Source: JAEUOS01 sp046160545
Lineage (GTDB): Bacteria; Pseudomonadota; Gammaproteobacteria; Burkholderiales; JAEUOS01
DNA length: 64,000 bases
NCBI GenBank assembly: GCA_046160545.1
Contig: JBJXGS010000245.1
Span: forward strand, 1 to 64,000
Direction of reading: 5' to 3'
Shown: piece after piece, positions 17,818 to 27,900 of the stretch
Layout: every line of letters begins with the position of its first letter
How positions within the stretch are numbered: position 1 is the stretch's first letter
Made by a program: the position numbers and the translations under genes
The notes under the pieces: model-generated
The model's database searches: none
Seen by the model: the letters and a program-made list of their open reading frames with translations, nothing else
What the model was told of the DNA's origin: nothing

Positions 17818-17844
17818 TTAGCACTCGAAGGGCGAGAGTGCTAA
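17818..17844 (+). promoter_or_regulatory. CIRCE operator (HrcA site) upstream of rpoH
   Basis: TTAGCACTC (17818-17826), 9 nt, GAGTGCTAA (17836-17844): an exact match to the CIRCE consensus, with perfect 9-bp arms and the canonical 9-nt spacer. HrcA is the heat-responsive repressor that binds CIRCE, classically before groESL and dnaK. A sigma-70-like promoter is woven into it (-35 TTAGCA 17818-17823, 18 bp, -10 TAAAAT 17842-17847), so bound HrcA should block rpoH transcription. hrcA itself is not in the window. Confidence 0.93.
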
Positions 17845-17926
17845 AATTCCCTTGCCGGTTGCCGATGGTCGCCAAAACGCTTGTTTTGCGACTCGAAGCA
17901 CGGCATGTTTCTTGGAGGAAATCGTC

Positions 17927-18808
<882 letters not shown>

Positions 18809-18875
18809 GCCGGCGCACGAAAGCACCGTCGCAGCGCCTCTTTCGCGATGGCCGCCTGGTGCTGCGCGGGCGACT

Positions 18876-20531
18876 CTAGAACTTGACCAGGAGGTTCACG
18901 TGCAGCCGGTCACGGCCGCGCGTGTTCTGCGGCGCGTTGGCTGTATTGGTCGGCGCGTGACCCTGGATGACGACACCGTAGTCCATCGTCAGCGCGACCT
19001 GCGCCTGGTGTTGCCAGCGCAGTCCGAAGCCGACACTGCCCGCCGAGTCGTGGCTCAACAGGCCCGGCGCGGGTTCGAGCGTGCGCACGCGCCCGTGATC
19101 GTAGAAGCCGAGCAGACGGACGCCCTGCCAGAGCGGAGGTGCCCAGAGTTCGATGCTGGCCTGCACGCCGGCGTCGCCAACCACGGCGCGCTCGGGCAGC
19201 GCGCGCACTGAAGTTGCCCCGCCAATGCCGAACTTCTCGCCAGCGATGAGGGTTTGCCCCGCGAGTTGTGCGCGCAAGCGGCCGGCGAGCATCCAGTCGC
19301 CGGAGAAGCGCCAGTTGGCATCGCCGCCAAAGCGCAACGCAGTCCATGACGACGAGAGGTTGCGCGAGGCATCCGCCGGCGGATTGCAGCGGTCGTACGC
19401 GGACTGCGAATTGTTTGAACCACCCGGCAGGTTGCGCGCGAAGTCAAGATTGAACGACAGCGTCGTCGCCGCTCCCTCGTGGCGACCCGCATAACTCAAT
19501 GAGAGCGGCCGGCTGGCAATGCGATCGCAGGTGCCGAGGGGGCGCCCGGCGACTTGCACGCTGTTGTCGAACTGCTTGTCGTCCCAGCCCAGCGTGAGGT
19601 AGTCGCGGTAGTCACCGCGCGGCGCGAAGTACTGCGTGTACTGGATGCCGGCGAAAGTACCGCCGCCGGTGATGGCAACCCCGGCCGCAGTACCCGACTG
19701 CACATTGGACCTAGTGTAGTAGGCCGCGACCAGGCCGCCGATGCCGTACACCGGCACGCGGTAAAAGGCGCCCCACTGATCGACTTTCTCGGGATACTCG
19801 GTCGAGGTCGTGTAGGTCGCGGTCAGTTGGTGGTCGCGCCCGAAGAGATTGGCATGCGAGCCGCCGAAGGTGATGCGCCCCATGCCTGTCGCCGGCGTAC
19901 CCGTATTGGCGAACTGCAGGTATCCGGTGAGCGGCCGCGAATCGATGACCTCGAGGTTGGCATCGACGGTATCCGGCTTCTCGCCGGGACGGAAAGCCGT
20001 GACGATGCGCCGTGCCGGATTCTCGTTGGCCAATGCCAGGTCGCGCGCCAGCACCAGGGTGTTGGGACTCTTGCCTTCCTTGAGCGCGGGCAGGCTGGCG
20101 CGCACGTTGGCCTCGCTCACGAACTGCTGGTTCTTGAGCGTGACGCTACCGATGACAAAGGACAGCACGCGCAGGCGCACTATCCCGGTCGATTCCTGCG
20201 GCGGCAGGACAACGCGATAAAAGCCGTATCCGGCTTCGTGCAGCGCACGTTCGAGCGCTTCAGCGGCAGCCTGCAGGCGGTCGAGCGCGACGGCGCCGCC
20301 GGTGTATGCGCCCAGCACCGCCTGGGCACGCGCATCGCCAATGGGGTTCTCGCCCTCGACGCGATACGCGTCGACCTTGAAACTGGGCGTCGACGGAGCG
20401 CCTGCCGGAGTGCCGGCCGGTGCGCCGGCCTGTGCCCAGGCAGCCGCACCGACCCCGGACACGACTAGCGCTGCGACGAGTGGGGCCGCTGCCGGAACAA
20501 GGCGCCGCCAGGCCAACGGCTGAAAGTGCAT
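18876..20531 (-). CDS. TpsB-type outer-membrane transporter (ShlB/FhaC/HecB family)
   Basis: Two-partner secretion porin expected to move the adjacent giant exoprotein across the outer membrane. From ATG 20529-20531 it has 551 residues: signal peptide (cleavage near AAWAQA), a Pro/Ala/Gly linker, POTRA domains (about 50-200), and a 16-strand barrel ending in the typical terminal Phe (HVNLLVKF). The lid-loop region reads GGATSVRALPER (438-449); the usual VRGY/VRGF signature is altered to VRAL while the Arg is kept. The start overlaps the FecR-gene stop by one base (TGATG), suggesting translational coupling. Confidence 0.93.
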   Translation of the reverse strand: MHFQPLAWRRLVPAAAPLVAALVVSGVGAAAWAQAGAPAGTPAGAPSTPSFKVDAYRVEGENPIGDARAQAVLGAYTGGAVALDRLQAAAEALERALHEAGYGFYRVVLPPQESTGIVRLRVLSFVIGSVTLKNQQFVSEANVRASLPALKEGKSPNTLVLARDLALANENPARRIVTAFRPGEKPDTVDANLEVIDSRPLTGYLQFANTGTPATGMGRITFGGSHANLFGRDHQLTATYTTSTEYPEKVDQWGAFYRVPVYGIGGLVAAYYTRSNVQSGTAAGVAITGGGTFAGIQYTQYFAPRGDYRDYLTLGWDDKQFDNSVQVAGRPLGTCDRIASRPLSLSYAGRHEGAATTLSFNLDFARNLPGGSNNSQSAYDRCNPPADASRNLSSSWTALRFGGDANWRFSGDWMLAGRLRAQLAGQTLIAGEKFGIGGATSVRALPERAVVGDAGVQASIELWAPPLWQGVRLLGFYDHGRVRTLEPAPGLLSHDSAGSVGFGLRWQHQAQVALTMDYGVVIQGHAPTNTANAPQNTRGRDRLHVNLLVKF

Positions 20532-21949
20532 CAAGGTCGACACACCAGGTTGGCGCGCGTGCGCAGACCCAGCGAAAGCAAGTCGAGCAGCTGCGCGCCG
20601 CGCGCGTCGACGCGCCCCGGTCGCGGCGTCGTGTCGCTCTGGATGAAAACCGGTACGCTCTCCAGGCGAATCATCTGGTTGCCGGCCAGGCTGGCGAAAA
20701 GCGTTTCGCCGCGCGCGATGTCGCGCGACTGCCCGCCGGACTCGACCGCGAGGTGTCCGTCGCGCACGAACACATACAGGCCGTCCTCTGGCGCATCCTG
20801 GCGCGCGACGCCGAACAGGCGGTTCAGGTCGATCGGAATGCTGTCGGGGCGCGGCAGATCGCGCATGGTGTCGGGTATGGACTGGATCAGGATCGGGCGA
20901 GCCTCGCCGCTGGCAAGCCGCGCGGCTGCACCGACCGGTACGATCAGGACTTCGGTCGGCGCGGTCGCGGATGTTACGCCCACCTCGCCGCGCCAGGTGA
21001 AGATGAAAAAACCGTCGGTCGCGCCGGGCGCCTCGCCGGCGCAACTGCCCTCGCAGAGCATGTCGAAGCCGGTGCCGCGAATACCCACGGTTGCCGTCGG
21101 GGTTGCGAAACGCACCGACTGCGGCCGGGCGCGCGCAATGAGTCCGGTCAGTGCGCGTATGCCACCCTTCAAGAGATTGATCGAGACACTGCCTTCAGCA
21201 GGGCTCTTGGCATCAAAAGCGAATTCCTCGATGCGCAGCCGCGTCCCGGCGTTGAGAGTGACGCGCGTATCGTCACGGAACACGAGCACCGCGTTCGACC
21301 CGGCGCGAGTCTCCAGCGTGTCGCCCTTGAACGCGGGGCCACCGGCGGCGACGATGCGACGTTCGCCGGTCTCGCTGACCGCGACGAGCTCGCCGCTCAA
21401 CTGGGCGACGCGCGCGCTCGCCGGCAGCACCGTGCGCACGCTTTGCTGCGCCACCGGCGGCGTGGTGCGGCGGTTCTCGGTGCGGCAGTCCTCGGCGCAC
21501 AGGCGCGCATCGAAATCGGTGCCGCGAATGCCGACGGTCGCCGTGGGCGTCTGCAAGCGTCCCGCGCCCGGCCGTCGCGTGATCGCGCCGGTGACCACGC
21601 GCAGTCCGCCACGCAACAGGTTCATGACCATGCTGTCGGACCGATTCGGCTGATCGAGGACGAATTCGTCGATGCGCATGGTCGTGTTCGGTCGCAACGT
21701 CATGCGCGTGCCGTCATTGAGCCGGACGATCGCAATGCCGCTGCTGCTGGTCGTCAGGACCTCTCCTTGCGTGACCGGCGAGCCGCTGCCCATGACGCGC
21801 GCGGGTTCGCCGGGTCGCTCGAGCGCGCCGGCGCCGCGCGCGTACTCGACCTCGCCAATCGGCGCGGGCTGCGCCCACGCCGTTCCGGCCAGGCAGGCGA
21901 TAAGGCCCGCGTAGCGCGCGACCCGTGCTATCGGCTTACTGGCAGACAT
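20531..21949 (-). CDS. Secreted protein with two tandem FecR domains
   Basis: A 472-residue protein with a signal peptide (cleavage near AWAQ, about 27). Two FecR-type repeats follow (about 31-150 and 185-300). Each ends in TPTATVGIRGT (134-144 and 283-293) followed by a Cys-containing loop (CAEDC and CEGSC). The C-terminal third has more beta-strand sequence (YVFVRDGHLAVESGG) but no transmembrane helix, so it is probably periplasmic or secreted rather than a membrane anti-sigma regulator. No ECF sigma gene is adjacent. It sits between tpsA (14-bp overlap) and tpsB, so a role in folding, stabilising or sensing the exoprotein is inferred. Confidence 0.88.
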   Translation of the reverse strand: MSASKPIARVARYAGLIACLAGTAWAQPAPIGEVEYARGAGALERPGEPARVMGSGSPVTQGEVLTTSSSGIAIVRLNDGTRMTLRPNTTMRIDEFVLDQPNRSDSMVMNLLRGGLRVVTGAITRRPGAGRLQTPTATVGIRGTDFDARLCAEDCRTENRRTTPPVAQQSVRTVLPASARVAQLSGELVAVSETGERRIVAAGGPAFKGDTLETRAGSNAVLVFRDDTRVTLNAGTRLRIEEFAFDAKSPAEGSVSINLLKGGIRALTGLIARARPQSVRFATPTATVGIRGTGFDMLCEGSCAGEAPGATDGFFIFTWRGEVGVTSATAPTEVLIVPVGAAARLASGEARPILIQSIPDTMRDLPRPDSIPIDLNRLFGVARQDAPEDGLYVFVRDGHLAVESGGQSRDIARGETLFASLAGNQMIRLESVPVFIQSDTTPRPGRVDARGAQLLDLLSLGLRTRANLVCRP

Positions 21950-24900
21950 CGCCGCCTTCGATCACGATGTCGCTGCGGTCCCGGTCCCTTGTGGCCGGCC
22001 GCGTGTTTTCTTCCTGTTGCGGCAGGATGAGGGAAAGTACCGTCTGGATGATCTGTTCTGCAGCAGCGAGATTGTCGAGCACGATGGGCTCGAATCCGGA
22101 GTAAAGCCCGGTCGCGGCCAGCGAGGGAACGCCCGGGTTGTAGGGATTGACACCCAGGAGCGGCACGCATGAGCCCGCGCCGCCGATCGAACAGCTCGGG
22201 AAATTTAGGATCAGCCTGCCCTGGTCAGAGACGATCGCCACGTTGGCAGGCGAGGCCATCGCGTTAAGGCTGACCGTGGCGCTGCCGAGATTGATATCAC
22301 CAGCCGCCTGCAGGACCGCGAACGCATTGGCGGTCGCGCCCCCCTGCAAGGTGACGTTGCCAGCCGTGACGGTGAGCGTCGCTCCTGGCAGGACCGGGTC
22401 GACGATGGATGGAGCCTGCGCGGTAACTCCGCCGATGATGAGGCTGCCGCTGCCGAGGTTGACGGTCGCGCTGCCCGCCGAAACCAGACGCGCCGTCGCT
22501 GCAGGATCGCTGCCGCCCTGTACAACGAGATTGCCGCCGCCAGTCGATATGTTCAGCGAACCGGACGCATCGACCCCGGTGACCCCTGCCACGCTGCCGC
22601 CTTGCACCAGGACGCTCGCGCCGGAGAGTGAAACGTTGCTGCCGGTGATCAGCGCCGGCGCAGCGCCATTGCCGATGGTGAGGGCGCCGACACTGGCCAA
22701 GGCAACCGCACCGCCACCAGTCGAAAAGTTGCCGCTCACATCGATCGTGCCACCGACCAGCAAATCAAGCGATGACCCGCTGCCGGGCGAGATGTTGGCG
22801 GTAGGCAAGGTGACGTTGCCGGCTACCTGCAAGTGGATATCGCCCGCCGCGCCGCTGCCGGTTGCCGTCACGTTGTACGGACCGACGATGCCAAGCCGCG
22901 CCCCGGGCGCGCCGATGCCGGTCGCGGTGAGGTCGATGCCACTGGATGAAGTGATCGCCGCTCCGCCCACCCCCTGAAGTATGCGACCACCGTTGACGAC
23001 AATGGTCACCGGAGAAGATCCCGCGGCGAGATTGGTGAGCAATGTCAGATTGCCGCTGTTGTCTAGGTTGATCGGCCCGCCGCCGGACTGGTTGATGGCG
23101 CTGACCGCCAAGGCGCCGGTATTGCGAACGGCGAGCGCGCCACCCGTGTTGGTCGCAGACAGCAAGCCGGTTTGCGTATCGATGTCGATGCCGCCGACAG
23201 CGGAGAGGTTTATCGCCGGCGCGCTCAGGTTGACACTGCCGCTTCCGTTGGCGTCGGTGATCGCGCCGGCAGGGGCGCTGAGCGTGATCGACTGCGTCGC
23301 ACTGAGGGAGTCGACGACCAGATTGCCGCTCACCTGCGTCAAGTTGACGTTGCCGAAAGTGCCGGTGACACCACTGCCGCCGCCAGCGAAGCCGCTGCCG
23401 GTCAGGAAGTCACCGCCCGTACCATTGAGCGTACCGCCGGACTGGCTGTAGTCGCCCACGGTGACGATCGAACCGACGTTGAAAGTGCCCGAAACCAGTT
23501 GCAGGTTTCCGGCGTTGAATGCACCGTTGCTCGTGACCGCGCTTCCACCGCTGGCGACCGGGTCGATGACGACCGTGCCGCCCGCGGCGCTCACGCTCGA
23601 GGCCACGCCGAGTGTGCGATCACCGCGCAAACCGAGTACCGCGCCGCCGGCGACGTTGTAGGTGCCGCTGTCACTGCCGACGCCGCTGTGCAAATCGAGC
23701 GTGCCGGCGTTCACGTTGACCGTGCCGGTATTGACAAAGCGGGTCGCGATCGTGTGCGCGACCCCGCCGCTGTTGGTCAGGGTACCGCTGTTGTTGACCT
23801 GGCCTCCGGCGCCACCGGTGATCGGGCTGGCGCCAGTGCCGCTGAGTCCGAGCGCTCCGGCATTGTTGAGCACTGCGCCGCCGGACAGTGCCAGCGTGCC
23901 CGGAATCGTGAGCGATGCGCCGGCCGCATTGTTGATCGATCCGCCACTGAACCCGGTCGTTGTGCCGCCGGCGCCGAGGACGGCATTCGCCCCTGCGCCG
24001 ATGTTGACTACAGTGCTGCTGAAGCTCGCATTCCCTGCCGAAAGCCCGGCGGTGATGCTGATCGGCCCCGCACCGGAAGCCTGGCCTGCGCCGCCAATGT
24101 TGTAAGTGACGATGCTTGATGCGGCAGCGAAACTCAGCGCGCCTCCGGCGGTCTGGTCCAGGGTCGTCGTGGATACTCCCTGTGCGAAATTGATCGACGA
24201 GCCGGACTGGATGACAAGCGTTCCACCCTGCGCGACGCTGCCACCCATTTGCGTTGTGCCACCCAAATTCATCGCCCCCGTTCCGGAGATTGCCTGCGCA
24301 ATCGTCGCGTTGAGCAGGTCGAGTTGGGCATCGTTTGTCACGGCACCGGAACCCGACAATGTCGCCCCGGAGATGGTCAGGGTACCCGCCACATTGTTGA
24401 GCGTGCCGTTGAGGATGCGCGATCCACCGCCCACCGTGCCGCCTTGCAGCAGGTTGAGCTGACTGCCCGCATTGATGGCGCCACCCAACCAATTGAACGC
24501 CACGTTCAAGTCCAGCGGTGCGCTGCCGCTGATGGTCGATCCCGCGAGCTGATTGAAACTTCCCGCGACAAGCGTGTTTGCCGGTGTGCCGGGCCCGTCG
24601 GATTGCAGCACACCGGAATTGTCAAAGACCCCCGTCACATTCAGCGTGGCGTTGTGCCCTGGCGTGTTGCCTCCGCGCAGGCGCAGCGTACCGCTGTTGG
24701 TCAGATTGCCGGTGATGTCGAGCGTCACTGGCGCACTGTCGTGGAAGTCCGCGTTGACGACCAGGTTGCCACCGGCAGGAACGCTGATGCCGCCCGACAA
24801 GTTGATGCTGCTGTCGGCTACCGCCTCGAAAGTGCGACCGCTGGCGATGCCGATGCTGCCGGTGCCGGCCACATTGGCGCCGTCGAGGAGCAGCGTGCCA

Positions 24901-27900
24901 CCGGTGAAATCAAGCGGGGCGTTGAGGGTCACCGCGCCGGAGATGCTGCCGCCGTTGGCGAGTGTCAGCGCGGCGTTGCTGACCGTTCCCGTGCTCCAGG
25001 CGAAGGAATTGCCCACACTCATCGCACCCGCACCGGACAACGTGCCACCGGCACTGATGCTGAGGTCGGAGACGCTCGAGCCGGCGCCGATTTGCGCCGA
25101 TCCACCGATGATGCCGAGCGATGATGCGGCGAGCCCCTGGCCGAAAGTCGCATTGCCGTTGAGCGTGATCGTCTGCGAGCCGGTGATCGCACCGCTGAAG
25201 TTCACACTCGCACCGAGATTGACATCGAGTGCGCCAAAACCCGCAACATCGGTTGCCACCGTGTTTGCGCCGCTGCTGACCTGCAGCGCCGAATGATTGC
25301 CCAGAATGCCGCTGCCGCCCAGGTTGGCCCCGGAGAAAGTCAGCGTGCCGCCGTTGACCAGCAGCGTGCCATCGAGTATGGGCGCGCCGCTGACTGCGCC
25401 GCCCGCAGCCGCCTCGACGGTGGTGCTGCCGGCGATCGTTCCACCGCTGAAAGACAGGGTTTGTGTTTGCACCGTGCCGCCGGATAGCGTCGACCCGGGA
25501 CCGATGTCAAGCTGGTTGGCGGTGGAGGTGCCCTGGTTGAAAAGGTCGCCGCCGGCAAGCGTGACGCGGTTGATGTTGAACCCGGCCGGCATGTCGGCCG
25601 AGCCGCCTGCATTGATGTCGATCGCGTCGCCCTGCTGCACGAATCCTGCAAAGGCGGTCGGCGCGCCGATCAGGAGGTTGCCGGCGCCCGAAACCGGAAC
25701 GTTGAGGGCGACAGGGTTCGCGCCGAAGGTCTGCAGTTGTGCATCGTTGACGATCGCACCGCTGCCGTTGATGGTGACGTCGTCAAGCGCCAGGGTGGCG
25801 CCGTTCTGGTTTGACAGCGTGCCACCGAGGGTGCGCGTGCCACCGCTGATGCTGCCGCCCTGCTGAAGCCGGACGTCGACACCCGCGGCGATATTTCCGC
25901 CGGTCCAGAAGAATGGCGCATCGACTACCAGAGCGGTGTCGCCGCCAATCTGCCCGCTCTGCTGATCAAAGCTCCCCGCGCGGATGGTGCGCGCACCGCC
26001 GGCGCCGGAAACTGCATTGATCTGGCCTGTATTGGTGAGGGTGCTGCCGCCGAGATCGAGGGTTGCATTTCCGCCGGAGCCGCTCGAGGTCAGGTTGATC
26101 GTGGTGCTGTTGACAAGCGACCCGCCGATGACAAGCGTGGTGTCGCCGTTTTCGGCATCGACGCTGAGCACGCCGTTGTTGACGAGGCCGCCGCCGTTGG
26201 TGAGCGAGGAGAGGCCTGTCGCGCGCAAGTTCGCGCCGCTGGCGACGGTCACCGTCCCCGACCCGGAGACGTCGCTGTTGGCAAGAGTGGTCGTGCCGCC
26301 GTTGAGGTTGAGCGCCGCGTCGAGAACGACGAAATTCGCGATCGTGCCGCCATTGGCGATATCAATAGTCCCGGCGGTCAGCGCCCCGCCATTCCAGGAG
26401 ATGGTGTTGGCTGTCACGTTCGGCGTCGCGCCGCCCACGGTCAGGTCCGCAAACAACTCCAATGCGCCGACGACGCTGATCGGTGCGTTCACCGTCGTCG
26501 GGTTGTAGAAGACGAGATTCTGCGAAACGTTGAACTGGTTGGCATCGACTGTGCCGCCCAATACGGACAGATACACCCCCACGCCGGGTTGGAAGTTCAG
26601 GATTCCGGTGCCGCCCAATTGCACGTTCGAGGCCAGGTCGATGAAGTTGCCGCCGATGGTGGCATTGCCGCTGTTGGCCCGGATCGCAAAAGTATCGCCG
26701 TCCAGATCGGTCATGGTGACGTTCTGGAAGGTGCGCAACACGATGTCGCCAGTACCGGTGACGCGCGCGTCGGCGTTGTAGATGTCGTTACTGCTGTTCT
26801 GCAACGAGACGCCGTCGCGGGCCGTGGCGAGCAGTCGAAAAGCGTTGATCACCCCGCTGCCGCCGGCATCATCGATGCGGCCGTTCAGCGCCTCAAGGCG
26901 CACCAGTCCGTCGGCGTTGCCGCCGCTGCTGGTGAAGAACTGCGAGCCTGACACCCCTGCTGTCCCGTTGAGCGCACCAGCGACTCCAATGCCCGCGGCG
27001 CCGCCCGCGCCTGCACTCTGCGGGCCACCGGCGACGCCGGCCGCGACGCTGACACCGCTTCCGCCGATGATGTCGATGTTGCCGCCGCCGCTTGAGATGA
27101 GGATCGCATCCGGCAAGGCGAGGTTGCCGCCGTTACCTCCAGACGGCGCACTGCCGCCGGTACCGCCATTGCCGCCGCGCCGCGGGTTGGTGGCACCGGG
27201 ACCGAAGAAGCCGCTCGCACCGCCGCCGGCACCACCATTGCCGCCGTTGCCCCCGCCACCGGCGTTACCGGCCCCGGCATAGACCGAACCCGCAACGCTG
27301 ATGCTGCCACCGGTCGAGGGCGTCGTGCGCAGGGTCACGAGAGCGACGTTGCCGCCATTTCCGCCCACCCCGCCCGATCCGCCGCTGCCGCCATTGCCGC
27401 CGTTGGAGAACGCCAGGCCGTTGCCACCGACGCCACCTAAGGCGCCGTTGCCGCCCTCGCCACCGTTGGCAGCGCGCGATTCGATCGCGCCACTCGCGTC
27501 GATGGTCGTGTTGGCCAGTACTTGCACCGTCCCGCCTGCGCCGCCAACGCCACCCGTGCCGCCTGCACCACCAGTCTGGCCATTGGTCGCGAAGACTATG
27601 GCCGACACCGCGTTCGCGCCCGCACTGCCGGCAGCGCCATTGCCACCGATGCCTCCCAAGGCGCCCAGCGACTGCACGACACCCGAGAAACCGACTGCGA
27701 CCGCACCGCTGGTGCTGTTGATCGTGACCGCGCCGCCCGCGCCGCCGGCAGCAGCTGCTGTCCCCGCGTCGCCCGCGACGACGGCGTCGAAGCCGCGTCC
27801 GCCGGTGCCGCCGGTCGACACTACGTTGCCGTCGATGGCGATGTTGCCGCCGATGCCGGTCACGTTTACCGCGCCGCCTGCCTGCCCGGCAGTCGCCGCC

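Larger units (their letters stand above)
17474..17926. other. 453-bp divergent mraZ / rpoH control region
   Basis: No gene lies here. The mraZ-proximal side (17474-17642) holds an mraZ promoter candidate and G-rich repeats. The central part (about 17640-17760) is distinctly AT-rich against the GC-rich genome. The rpoH side holds a possible upstream promoter (TTGCAT 17723-17728, 19 bp, TATAAC 17748-17753) and the CIRCE operator. The elements are listed separately. Confidence 0.7.

Noticed and set aside
18830..18866. CGCAGCGCC / GGTGCTGCG inverted repeat between rpoH and tpsB as a bidirectional terminator
   Set aside because: Loop of 19 nt, one G-U pair and no T-runs; too weak to call.
20531..21949. 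FecR protein as a membrane anti-sigma regulator of iron uptake
   Set aside because: It has a cleavable signal peptide, no internal transmembrane helix, and no neighbouring ECF sigma factor or TonB receptor.
26920..27830. Regularly repeated short sequence considered as a CRISPR array
   Set aside because: Repeats are degenerate, coding in one frame (GGxGG), and lack uniform spacers or cas genes.
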